The position numbers and the translations under genes are program-made. Below, piece after piece: positions 10,732-22,300 of a stretch of DNA of 64,000 nt. This stretch comes from Multifurca ochricompacta (Eukaryota > Basidiomycota > Agaricomycetes > Russulales > Russulaceae). The notes beneath the pieces were generated by a model. It did not search any database. It was not told where the DNA came from and worked only from the letters and a program-made list of their open reading frames with translations. How positions within the stretch are numbered: position 1 is the stretch's first letter; each line of letters begins with the position of its first letter. Where the stretch lies: the NCBI GenBank assembly GCA_022496185.1, contig WTXG01000017.1, positions 372,001 to 436,000 on the forward strand, in the 5' to 3' direction.

Positions 10732-13180
10732 ATGATAAAGTCCATAGCGATGGTCTGGAAAGGAGTTGACAAGATGGGGGAAATGGGGTGCATTGGTGGG
10801 ACTTTCGGGTGTGTGTTAACTTTGTTTGCTTGACACGCTGTGCATCCCTGTACGTAGCTCTCAACATCCTTTTTCATGTTGGGCCACCAATAATCTCTTT
10901 TGGCAAGGGTGTAGGTATTGGCGATGCTGGGGTGGCCAGCCGAGGGGAGGTCATGGTGAAAATGGATCACCCCCCGTTTAATGTTGTCGCCACCGGTGAC
11001 AACGAGTTGATCTCCATCTTTCCACCACAAGCCATTGACTTCTTTCAAGTTGTGTGCGTCGGCCCATGACCGGCATAGTTCTTGGTTCATGTTTTGGGAA
11101 ATTTGCACCCATAGGTCCATGTCATGGAGACTGACTATGGTGGTTTTTGCAAAGACTTCCTCTGGGAGGACAGTGACATTGTTATTGTCATCTTCTCCTG
11201 TGTGCATATCTGGCCTGTGTGACAGCGCATCTGCTCTAGCATTCTGGCTTCCAGCAATGTGTTTCAAAGTAAAGTTATACTCTTCTAGCTCCAGGACTTC
11301 TTGTGCCACACGTCGACTGATTTTATGGGGTTCCTTCCAATATAAGAGGTTGGAATGGTCAGTGTGGATGATAGTCTTATGAGGAGTTCCTGCCAGGTAG
11401 GGTCGCCAGTGTCATAATGCCTTGACTATGGCCAAGAGTTCTCTGTCCCAGATGTCATAATTCTGTTCGGCTGGGGAGAAGGTTTCAGAGTAATATGCCA
11501 CTGGGTGAAGTATCTGTGTGGCATCCTGCTGGTATAACACCGCCCCATTCGCGAAGTGAGAGGCATCCACTTCTAATTCAAAGGGGCAATTCAGATCAGG
11601 TTGGATGAGTACTGGTTCTGAGCCGACGAGGTCTCTGATCTGCTCAAATGCTTGTTGCTGTGCCATACCCCAATGCCATGGTACATCCTTTTTCAACAGA
11701 TCGTTCAATGGCTTTGCGATGCCTGAAAACCCTTTGACAAAGCATCAATAGAAGTTACAGAACCCGATGAATGATCAGACATCTTTGACACAGGTTGGTA
11801 TGGGCCACTCTCAGATTCCTTGTACTTTGATGGGGTCCATGCGTACTTGTCCCCCTTCTAGGATGACTCCCAGATACTCGACGCTTCATTGTTCGAAGGA
11901 GCATTTGGCTGGTTTGAGATACAGGTCGTGTTCCTGCAATATATCCAGTACTTGATGCATGCACTCTCGATGGTGGTCTAAGTCATCTGGGGTGGCTACT
12001 AAGATGTCGTCCATGTAGACCACCACTTCCCCAGTAAGGATAAGGTTGCGGAAGATATGGTTCATCATGGACTGGAATGTTGCTGGTGAATTCATAAGAC
12101 CAAAGAACATGACATTGGGTTCAAATAACCCTTGATTGGTTTTGAATGCCACTTTGCACTGGTCGCCTTCCTTGATCCTGACATTATTGTAACCCCATCG
12201 TATATCCATCTTGGAGAAGAGGGACTTATCCCTCATGGTGTCAATGAGCTCCAAAATGAGCAGTAGGGGATAGGCGTTTTTTATAGTATGAGCATTGATT
12301 CGCCAATAGTCCTGGACTGGTTGCAGTTTGCCATCCTTCTTTTTGATGAAGAAGAAGGGCAAGGCATACTGCGACTTGGATGGGCGAATGTACCCCTTTG
12401 CCAAGTGTTCCTCGAGAAATTCTGTCAGCACTACCTGTTCAGACTGGGACAGTGGGTAGATCTTGCAATCGATTGCTGCCAGCATGTCGGGGAGTAGGTC
12501 TATGGCATGATCCCAGGGTCGGGAGGGTGGAAATCACTGTGACTCTTCTTCTGAGAATACCCTCCAATGCCAGTGGTAGGCACGCAGTACTATGTCACTA
12601 TAAGTCTTCTCTGTCTGCCCCTGTATCGCTTTCTGGGCCAATTCTGAAGCCTTGGTGGCATAACAGTGACCTAGGTCTTCTTCACTTGTATCTGCAACTC
12701 TCACTATCCGATGTCTGACCGCATAATCATAGCCTATCGATGTGATGATGGTGGGGTATGAATCTTTATCCATTGTTGCATTGGCCCAATTGATCTTGGG
12801 TTCAAATGCAGCAAGCCATGGATACCCCAGGATAAGGTCTTCGTCCCCTAAGTTGGTAATCAGGAAGCGAATGACTTTCGTTGTTTCCCCAACTTGGACG
12901 TTCAGGTCAGTATAGTGTGTGATCTTTCCAGCACAATTGGCGGTTCCATCAATATTCCAGATATTCTTTTCTTGGGGAAGAGCCTGCATCCCCAGTCCCA
13001 AGGCTTTAATCATTTTTGGACTGATAAAGTTGTCTGTGGCTCCAGAGTCCACTAAGATGTCTCGGTCGGCCATCCTCTGTGTAGTCTCGAAATGAACTGG
13101 TATTTTCAATGATTTGAAGCGACTAGTATACACAGAGGTAACATGGAGTGCTCTCGCCCAGGCCGATGGGGTAGAGCTTA

Positions 13181-14698
13181 TCAAAAATCCTTCTTTGTGA
13201 ATGCCTTCTCAACAAGGATGGCTTGCACTTCCTCACTCTCCTTCATCATATTTGCCCATATATCTTGGGCCTTCTCTTCCTTGGTTCGTTTGTCTACGGC
13301 TGGTGGGTTATTGTTGATGGGGGCTACAGGTGTAGCGTTTGCCACTGCAACTCGTACCCCCTTCTTTGGACAGTCTCGGGACATATGCCCCTGTCCTTTA
13401 CAGTGGAAACACCGTCCTTCTTTCATCAGTGTCTGCCATTTGTCTTCTGTGAGCGTGGCTCTTGCCCTGACTCTGTCTGCTGAGGTATCCATAGCATTGG
13501 GATCCTTCTGGGTAGTATGCATTGGTTTGACTCCAAACGCTGCCTTCCATTGTTCTCGAGTCTTTCCCTTCTTGGTATCAACTCCAAATCGAGTTTGGAA
13601 GTCAAGATAGTCCTGCTGCTGTCATCGAGCAGCATCAACCCACTCATCCCAATCATGAGGGTGATGAAACTGAATGATATTTTTGACAAGTGGGTTTGGC
13701 AGTCCTTGGGAAAAGAGGTCCAAGGTTGCCTCTTCATCCATATCATAGCCTGCCCGATTTGCCAGGCTCCGGAACTTTGCCACATAGGCGTCGAGCTCTC
13801 CTTTTTCCATTCGCAGGGATTTTAATTCCCTGGCTGCTTTCTGCTTTGCCTGTCCATCAGTGAAGGTGTCTTTGAACCTCTGGGCTATGGTCTCCCAGAG
13901 GCCTTCGCTGGTAGTACAGCATCCACTCTCTCCCTGCTCGTTCAGCCACTCGAGCTGTTCCATTGTCCAATCGTCAACTGCGCCACCCCTAATAAGTGAA
14001 AGGAAGAGGTTGGCGCACTGGAAGGGGTTGACAATTTGGGCAACATCGTGGTTGAAGTTCTTAAATGTAGTGAACTCCAGCATGAACTTCTTGCTTTGGG
14101 AGCGATCTCCCATGAAGGTCTGGGGCAGGATCCCCGAAAGACGTCCCAATGGTGGAGGGATGTTCAGGACAGCAGGAGGTGGAGGAGGAGGAGGAGGAGC
14201 AGGGTCAGGGAGTTGGGCAGCAATGGTCAACATGTTTTGGTGGAATGGGGTGACGGTGTCAGAGGATTGTATCGATATCTGAGGAGTTGTCAAAGCAGGT
14301 GCTCTGATTGTGACAACTGCTGGTGCAACCAGGGGTGTAGACAATGCTAATACTGGTGTGTCTTCACTACTTTCGTCAATGTATTCTTCTGGTTCTGAGT
14401 CGGTGATGATCGCAGGCAGGTTCTCTCTCCACAGTCTGAGACCGAATTCTGGTGGAGCAGGAGCAGTAGTAACCCACGAGTGTTTGCTATCCGAGTATCA
14501 GATACAATACCAAACTCTCTTTTTGTTGTCATATTCTACCGGTTGGTATCTTCTGTCGTGATAGACATAGTATCCAAACTTGGTTTCAAAATCCTTCCAG
14601 ACAGCAGAGCCAAGTGTCTGTTGTGGAAGATTATTCTCGTCTCTGTGTTTGACGAGCTCTTCTTTGAACAGGGTCTGACTGCGGCTGGACAAAGCCAC
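13181..14698 (-). pseudogene. Gyp-A gag: capsid and zinc knuckle
   Basis: Collinear with Gyp-E Gag. The first codons are GTG-GCT at 14698 (no ATG), then S-S-R-S-Q-T-L-F-K-E-E-L. A proline-rich linker P-P-P-P-P-P-P-P-A-V-L-N-I-P-P and the capsid part (T-F-K-N-F-N-H-D-V-A-Q-I-V-N-P-F, L-Y-A-type capsid repeats D-A-Y-V-A-K-F-R-S-L-A-N-R) follow, then the knuckle CFHCKGQGHMSRDC near 13400. A TGA near 14500 stands where Gyp-E has Arg CGA. Gag ends at a TGA beside the T5 run where the pol frame takes over. Confidence 0.85.
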
Positions 14699-14720
14699 GT
14701 TGGGAAGAGACTCAACTTGA

Positions 14721-15312
14721 TGTTATGTCCGGTGCGGGACATTCCACACGACTTGTGTGACAGCGTTCATTCGTTATCAGGTAAGAAACCAATAAGGCTT
14801 CTTGGAGTTTGTATGGGAAGAGTCAAAGTCAAAGAGGCTGTACTCTAAGACAATGTTGAGTGGGAAGTACCAGAAGTACTGTGAGATGGTTGAGTCAAAG
14901 CTTTCAAAGGGAAGTCCAGAAGACAAGCACTGATGTATTCAATAAGTCGAGTCTGAGGTCTACAATGTAGTTACAGCAGACTTATATACGTAATCGAATG
15001 AGCATCTAAAGATAAGATATCACAGAGTCATGTGGGCCCAAATATACGAAAGCGGAGGGCGTAAAGCCTGGCTTCTGATAGGGAATTAAGTAAGTGTCCA
15101 GTCTTAGAGATAAGGAGATAAGAGATAACAGAAGACGTAAACAGATGTAAATAATGAGTCAATATGTACAAGCAACAGTCACAGGGAAGGCAGTAGGGCA
15201 CATGAAGGATCCCAGGATGGGGATGTGATCAGGAAGTGGAGAGTTGGTGGAAGGGAAGGGTCATCATTGGGAATGGTGAAAAAGAGTGGGTTGCTAGGCA
15301 AGGGTTGTAACA
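14721..15312 (-). repeat. 5' LTR of Gyp-A
   Basis: 592 bp, TGTTATGTCC to GGTTGTAACA. TATA box (complement of TATATACGTAAT) near 14982. The internal primer site lies just left of 14721. Confidence 0.9.
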
Positions 15313-15537
15313 ATCTGGTCATGGATTGAAATGAGTTGGATGAGCACATTGCCAGCCAGAGATCCAACTTCTCTAACTCTCAAGTGCGAGAAGTGCATGG
15401 TGTTCAGAGGCATATCGCGGTGATTCGCTTATGCAAACTGAAACCATACACACCTCTTGCATCACTCTCGAAGTTGAGAACTTTGCTCATGGTGGGAAAG
15501 TGAAACTGGTATTCAAAGTCTCCAAATTCCAGCTCTT

Positions 15538-18500
15538 TCATTTCAGCATAAGTCCAAGTCCATTGACCATGGTTTCAAATGATGCTCTTGGTAGAGACTT
15601 AGTGAAGCCATCTGCCAGCATCTCACCTGTGGGGGTACGCACTAATTCAATTATGTGCGATTCAATGTACCCCCTAATGGCATGGTACTTGATAGGTATA
15701 TGCTTTGACCGCCTTCCTGTGACTGGGTTTAATGCCAAATCTACAGCACCCTTATTGTCACAATGAAGTAGTATAGGGGAGGATACCTCATACCCTAGTT
15801 CCTCCATAAAAGTCCTATACCATGCTGCCTGATTTGCAGCCTCAGAGAGGCTCATATATTCAGCTTCAGTGGTGGACTGTGCTACTGTTTTTTGCTTTCT
15901 GGAACACCATGAAATGGCTCCATTAGCTAAGAAAAACATGTAGCCTGAGGTAGAGTGGCAGTCCTCTTGATCTCCCCATGAGGAATCTGCAAAGCCATGA
16001 AGGCCACTCTCCCCATTCCCTCCAGAATATCACAACTTGCAGTCCGTTGTACTATTTAGATATTTTAGGACATATTTTGCAAGTCGCATATGATCTTGTG
16101 AGGGGTTGGAAGCATATTGGCTAAGGCACACCACAGCAAAACTGATATCAGGTCTGCTTCCAATCTGCACCCAAAGCAGAGACCCCATCAACTGTTGGTA
16201 CTTCTTTATTTCAGAAGTAGATGCCTGGCCATCAAATTTGACCAGATGTACATCAGCACCAGAGGGAAGAGGAGTATATACTCGGTTGGAATCCCTCATC
16301 CCAAACTTCTCAATAATAGATAAAACATAGGCTGCTTGGTCAATCTCCAGTGTCTTATTAGGACGATCTCTGGTGATGTTAACTCCAAGATAGGACTGGA
16401 TTTCTCCCAAGTCAGTCATCTCATATTGATTAGATAGAGCTGACTTCAGCCACGTTATCTTATCACTTGAAGATCCAAGTATAGTAATGTCATCTACATA
16501 TAGAATGACATAAAGTGAATCATCCTCCTTTTTACAATGAAACACATATACTCCTGCATCAGAGTATGTCCAAGTGAAGCCCAGTTCATTAAGAACTGCA
16601 TGGAATTGTAGATTCCATGCTCGGGAGGCTTGTTTGAGGCCATATAAAGCTTTTTGAAGCCTACAAACTTCGGACTCTTTACCAGCAACAACAAAACCAA
16701 CTGGTTGCTCCATATAAATTTCCTCCTCCAGATTGCCATGTAGGAATGCCGATTTGACATCCATCTGGTGGATTTCCCAATCCTCTAGTGTAGCTAGCAC
16801 TAGTAATAATCTAAGTGATTCAAATCTGGTGACTGGGGAAAATGTTTCGTCGAAGTCCACTCCTTCTACTTGGGTGAACCCTTTTGCCACAAGCCTAGCA
16901 TGAAACCATCCATCTGGTTTCAGCTTAAAAACCCATTTTGATTTGACAGCCTTTCTTCCTTTTGGAAGATCCTCAAGGTGCCACACATTTAGTTTATCTA
17001 AGGCATCAATTTCATATTTACATGCCTCAAGCCATTCATTGGCATTGTCAGACTGCATTGCCTCCTGAAAAGTCAGGGGATCTCTATAAGAGACTCCTGC
17101 AGCATTTAGCAATTCCATATGCCCAAGTCTGGAAGAACCCTGCACGAACTCAGCATTATCCTCATTGTAAAATCGAGGATTCATGCGATGTGAACGTTTG
17201 GGACGGGCAGTATCAAGATCTAGATCTTCCTGCACAGCCCTGTCACGTTGCTGAGAGCATGGACTTTCCCTTGTAAAAACTGGTTGGGGAAGTCTGCCAA
17301 CATTCTTCTTAGATTGTCTTTTGGCATGAGTTCTTTGGGGGAGTTCTGATGGTTCCATAATTTGGGATGGAGGCATCTGATAGATGGTTTGGTCATGTGT
17401 GCCAAGCTCATTTTCAGGTGTGGTAGGCTCAGGATTTAATTGAGGAGGTTCCACTACCTCCTGTTCCTCAACCTCGGCATCCTTGTCTTCAGGAGCCTGA
17501 GGAACTGTGGCTATTGCTGGTTGAGGCTGGACAGGCCTCTCATTTTCTAAGACAAAAGGCATAACTTTTTCCTTTTGCTTTCCCTTGCTGTCCTTCACAA
17601 GGTTGTGTGGGTAGGATCCTTCATCAAATGTCACATCTCTTGACAGTATGAAGGATTGAGTATGCATATCCCAAAGCAAATATCCTTTAGAGTGGGGTGC
17701 ATACCCGACAAAGACTGTTTCCCTGGCTTTATGATCCAGTTTACATCTTTTGTCCTCTGGGACAGTATAGTAGGCTAAGCAGCCAAAGATTTTAAAGTAT
17801 GAGACACCTGGAATGTCCCCATCCACAAGCTCAAGCGGTGTCCTCCACTTATTAGAGCAGATAGGTGTTCTATTGTATATGTGACAGGCTGTTCGCACTG
17901 CACATTCCCAGAAACCAAGGGAAAGACCAGCATGATGCAGCATGCTGGTAGCCTTTTCCATGATGGTTCTGTTGAACCTTTCAGCCCTTCTGTTCTGTTG
18001 TGGGGAATATGGCATTGTCAATTTATGCTCTATGCCAGCATGCTCAAGTATAGACTTCAGCTCCCTATTTACAAATTCGCCACCTCGGTCTGTATGTAAG
18101 GTCTTTATTTTCTTGTCTGTTTTATTTTCCAAGAATGCCTTAATATTACAGAAGACCAATGTAAAATCACTTTTTGCTTTCATAGCAACAACTAGAGCTG
18201 TCCTGCTAAAGTTGTCTATGAAAGTGGCAAAGTATAGGTTCCCTTGAATTGAAGTACATTGCAAAGGACCAACTAGGTCACTATGAATGACTTCCAAGGG
18301 TGCTGAAGCTCTCTTTTGAGAGGGAGGGAATGGAAGATGGTGTGATTTTCCCATTTCACAGCCATAACATGGCTTGTCTTCCACTTGGCTATCATCAATA
18401 CTAAGGCCTTTTACAGCCTTAGGAGCATGTCTTTTTAGGGCCTCTTTTGACATATGACCCATACACAAATGCCAGGTATCAAGGCTACTTGATGCAGATT

Positions 18501-18538
18501 TGTGAGAAGCAGTATTTAGATTTTGCATAGTTTTCCCT
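15538..18538 (-). pseudogene. Cop-1 pol: integrase, RT and RNase H, one stop codon
   Basis: The frame starts inside the protein at K-T-M-Q-N-L-N, right beside an LTR. Integrase follows: zinc finger (D-T-W-H-L-C-M-G-H-M ... C-Y-G-C-E-M-G-K), D-L-V-G-P-L, H-T-D-R-G-G-E-F and S-P-Q-Q-N-R-R-A-E. RT has K-S-K-W-V-F-K-L-K, Q-M-D-V-K-S-A-F-L-H-G and Y-V-D-D-I-T-I. RNase H has S-T-T-E-A-E-Y-M-S-L. The only break is a TGA at 16030-16032 where Cop-2 has Arg (CKLRYSGG), a CGA-to-TGA change. More than 800 codons are otherwise open, so the copy is fairly young. Gag and protease are absent. Confidence 0.92.
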
Positions 18539-19030
18539 GTCAAACAGGCATGAGGTGCAGCATACTGACTGTAGATGTTAGTGGTTTAGGCTAGAAAACA
18601 AGTTATACTTCAGAGGTGAAGAAAACTCTGTATTACTATACTACACACCTAGAAAACAAGTTATCTACAAGAGACGGTTAGTTAGAGGTAAAGTAGTAAG
18701 TAGAGAAACTGGGACTTACACTTCAGAGGTGAAGAAAACTCTGAAGTGTAAGAGACGAAACAGACACCCTTATATACCCCAAGGGATGGTCTGTGTGCAC
18801 TGGGAATAAGTCCACAAGTGCCAGACAATAAGTATGAGGGACAAAGGCCATTGGCCACTACAGAAATCACATGTTACATGGTGTATCAGTCAGCTACTGT
18901 GGAATGTGAGAAAGAAAGTAATAATGATAATGTAAAAAGTCCGAGACTCCGGTATCTAATCTAATCTACAAAGTAGCTAATCTAATCACCTGATGCCTGA
19001 AGCATCACTGAACATCTTCTGTGTTCAACA
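18539..19030 (-). repeat. Copia LTR at the Cop-1/Cop-2 junction
   Basis: 492 bp, TGTCAAACA to TGTTCAACA, followed by TCCCTCCATG (PPT on the other strand). It has the TATACCCCAAGGG form of the 785-1098 fragment. It begins exactly where the Cop-1 frame stops. Confidence 0.9.
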
Positions 19031-19317
19031 TCCCTCCATGCTGAAGGCATCTGGTCATATATGGAAATGAATTGAATGAGCACACTGCCTATCCAAATTG
19101 AATGAGCATATCACCAGCCAGAGATCCAACTTCTCTAACTCTCAAGTGCAGGTTGTGAGCTTTGTGTATGAGTTGTAGATTCGCTTATGCAAGCTGAATG
19201 CTTGACATGTCTACTTCTTGCACACACCACTTGCGTCACTCTCGAGGTTGAGAATATACTCATATGGCATGGTGGGAAAGTGAAACTGGTATACAAAGTC
19301 TCCAGATTCCAGCTCTT

Positions 19318-22300
19318 TCATTTCAGCATAAGTCCAAGTCCATTGACCATGGTTTCAAACGATGCTCTTGGTAGAGACTTAGTAAAACCATCTGCCAGCA
19401 TCTCACCAGTGGGGGTATGCACTAACTCAATTATGTGCGTTTCAATGTACCCCCTAATGGCATGGTACTTGATGGGAATATGCTTTGACTGCCTTCCTGT
19501 GACTGGGTTTAATGCCAAATCCACGGCACCCTTATTATCACAGTGGAGTAGTATAGGGGAGGATACCTCATACCCTAATTCCTCCATATAAGTCCTATAC
19601 CACGCTGCCTGATTTGCAGCCTTGGAGAGGCTCATATATTCGGCTTCAGTGGTGGACTGTGCTACTGTTTTCTGCTTTCTGGAACACCATGAAATGGCAC
19701 CATTTGCCAAGAAAAACACATAGCCTGAGGTGGAGCAGCAGTCCTCTTGATCTCCCCATGAGGAATCTGCAAAGCCATGAAGGCCACTCTCCCCATTCCC
19801 TCCAGAATACCGCAACTTGCAGTCTTTTGTACTATTTAAATACTTTAAGACATATTTTGCAAGTCGCATATGATCTTGAGAGGGATTGGAAGCGTATTGG
19901 CTAAGGCGCACCACAGCAAAACTGATGTCTGGTCTGCTTCCAATCTGCACCCATAGCAGAGACCCCATCAACTGTTGGTACTTCTTTATTTCAGAAGTAG
20001 ATGCCTGGCCATCAAATTTGACCAGATGTACATCAGCGCCAGAGGGAAGAAGAGTATATACTCGGTTGGAATCCCTCATCCCAAACTTCTCAATAATAGA
20101 TAAAACATAGGCTGCTTGGTCAATCTCCAGTGTCTTATTAGGACGATCTCTGGTGATGTTAACTCCAAGATAGGACTGGATTTCTCCCAAGTCAGTCATC
20201 TCATATTGATTAGATAGAGAGGACTTCAGCCACATTATCTTATCATTGGAAGATCCAAGTATAGTGATGTCATCTACATAAAGAATGACATAAAGTGAAT
20301 CATCCCCCTCCTTTTGATGAAACACGTATACTCCTGCATCAGAGTACGTCCGAGTGAAGCCCAGTTCATTAAGAACTGCATGGAATTGGAGATTCCATGC
20401 TCAGGAGGCTTGTTTGAGGCCATATAAAGCTTTTTGTAGCCTGCAAACCTTGGACTCTTTACCAGCAACAACGAAACCAACTGGTTGCTCCATATAAATT
20501 TCCTCCTCCAGATTGCCATGTAGGAATGCTGATTTGACATCCATCTGGTGGATTTCCCAATCCTCTAGTGTAGCTAGCGCTAGTAATAATCTAAGTGATT
20601 CAAATCTGGTGACTGGGGAAAATGTTTCATTGAAGTCCACCCCTTCTACTTGGGTGAAACCTTTTGCCACGAGCCTAGCATGAAACCGTCCATCTGGTTT
20701 CAGCTTAAAAACCCATTTTGATTTGACAGCCTTCCTTCCTTTTGGAAGATCCTCAAGGCGCCACACATCAAGTTTATCTAAGGCATCAATTTCATATTTA
20801 CATGCCTCAAGCCATTCATTGGCATTGTCAGACTGCATTGCCTCCTGAAAAGTCAGGGGGTCTCTATAAGAGATGCCTGCGGCATTTAGCAACTCCATGT
20901 GCCCAAGTCTGGAAGAACCCTGCACAAACTCAGCATTATCCTCATTATAAAATCGAGGATTCATGCGACGTGAACGTTTGGGACGGGCAGTATCAAGATC
21001 TAGATCTTCCTGCACAGCCCTGTCATGTTGTTGAGAACATGGACTTTCCCTAGTAAAGACTGGTTGGGGAAGTCTGCCGACATTCTTTTTAGACTGTCTC
21101 TTGGCACGAGTTCTTTGGGGGAGTTCTGATGGTTCCATAATTTGGGATGGAGGTGTCTGATAGATAGTTATATCATGTGTCTCATTTTCGGGTGTGGTAG
21201 GCTCAGGATTTAATTGAGGAGGTTCCACTACCTCCTGTTCCTCAACCTCGGCATCCTTGTCTTCAGGAGCCTGAGGAACTGTGGCTATTGCTGGTTGAGG
21301 CTGGACAGGCCTCTCAACTTCTAAGACAAAAGGCATAACTTTCTCCTTTTGCTTTCCCTTGCTGTCCTTGGCAAGGTTGGATGGGAAGGATCCTTCATCA
21401 AACGTCACATCTCTTGACAATACGAAGGATCAAGTATGCATATCCCAAAGAAGATATCCTTTAGAGTGGGGTGCATACCCGACAAAGACTGTTTCCCTGG
21501 CTTTATGATCCAGTTTGCGTCTTTTATCCTCTGGGACAGTGTAATAGGCTAAGCAGCCAAATATTTTAAAGTAGGAGACATCTGGAATGTCCCCATCCAG
21601 AAGCTCAAGTGGTGTCCTCCACTTGTTAGACGGATAGGTGTTCTGTTGTATATGTGACAGGCTGTTCGCACTGCACATTCCCAGAAACCAAGAGAAAGAC
21701 CAGCATGATGCAGCATACTGGTGGCCTTTTCCATGATGGTTCTGTTGAACCTTTCAGCCCTTCCGTTCTGTTGTGGGGAATATGGCATTGTCAATTTATG
21801 CTCTATGCCAGCATGCTCAAGTATTGACTTCAGCTCCCTATTGACAAATTCGCCACCTCGTCTGTGTGTAAGGTCTTTATTTTCCTGTCTGTTTTATTTT
21901 CCAGGAATGCCTTAATGTTACAAAAGACCAATGTAAATTCACTTTTAGCTTTCATAGCAACAACTAGAGCAGTTCTGCTAAAGTCATTATGAAAGTGGCA
22001 AAGTATAGGTTCCCTTGAATTGAGGTACATTGCAGAGGACCAACCAGGTCACTATGAATGACTTCCAAGGGTGCTGAAGCTCTCTTTTGAGAGGGAGGGA
22101 ATGGAAGATGGTGTGATTTTCCCATTTCACAGCCATAACATGGCTTGTCTTCCATTGGCTATTATCTATACTAAGGCCTTTTACAGCCTTAGGAGCATGT
22201 CTTTTGAGGGCCTCTTTAGACATATGACCCATTCGTAAATGCCAGGTATCAAGGCTACTTGATGCAGATTTGTGGGACGCAGTATTTAGATTCTGCATAG

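Larger units (their letters stand above)
8380..13184 (-). pseudogene. Gyp-A pol: PR, RT, RNase H, integrase, chromodomain
   Basis: Read from 13184 downwards: protease with D-I-L-V-D-S-G-A-T-D-N-F-I; RT with [10 protein letters not shown] (near 12010); RNase H with E-L-E-V-D-A-S-H; integrase zinc finger H-F-H-H-D...C-T-A-C-Q-A-N-K; catalytic D-F-I and D-R-D-T; then a chromodomain with E-E-E-W-E-V-E-R-I-L ending in a TAA at 8380-8382. A 1.3-kb solo LTR splits the integrase at 9415-10731. The frame is broken by stops such as TGA at 9223-9225, where Gyp-E has Arg (DTRFTS). It would have copied and inserted the element; it is now dead. Confidence 0.88.
5890..15312 (-). mobile_element. Gyp-A: Ty3/Gypsy chromovirus with accessory ORF3
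   Basis: Two 592-bp LTRs (5890-6481 and 14721-15312) enclose gag, pol and ORF3 on the minus strand. The perfect 5-bp target duplication ATCTG lies at 5885-5889 and 15313-15317. Two later solo LTRs interrupt it: 7684-8273 in ORF3 and 9415-10731 in integrase. By eye the LTRs differ at about 17 places, all of them explained by loss of a CpG. Confidence 0.92.
5362..18538 (-). mobile_element. Cop-1: Ty1/Copia element, interrupted by Gyp-A
   Basis: The 3' LTR is at 5362-5865 and the polypurine region (TCCCTCCATG on this strand) follows at 5866. The 3' untranslated part is split at 5885-5889/15313-15317 by Gyp-A, with a perfect ATCTG duplication. RNase H, RT and integrase continue to 18538. The match then ends where another Copia LTR begins, so gag, protease and 5' LTR are not attached here. 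The undisturbed sequence around the insertion site is seen in Cop-2 at 19031 onwards. Confidence 0.85.

Noticed and set aside
12380..12718. Plus-strand ORFs over the Gyp-A RT and protease
   Set aside because: Antisense shadows of the minus-strand pol; no independent evidence.
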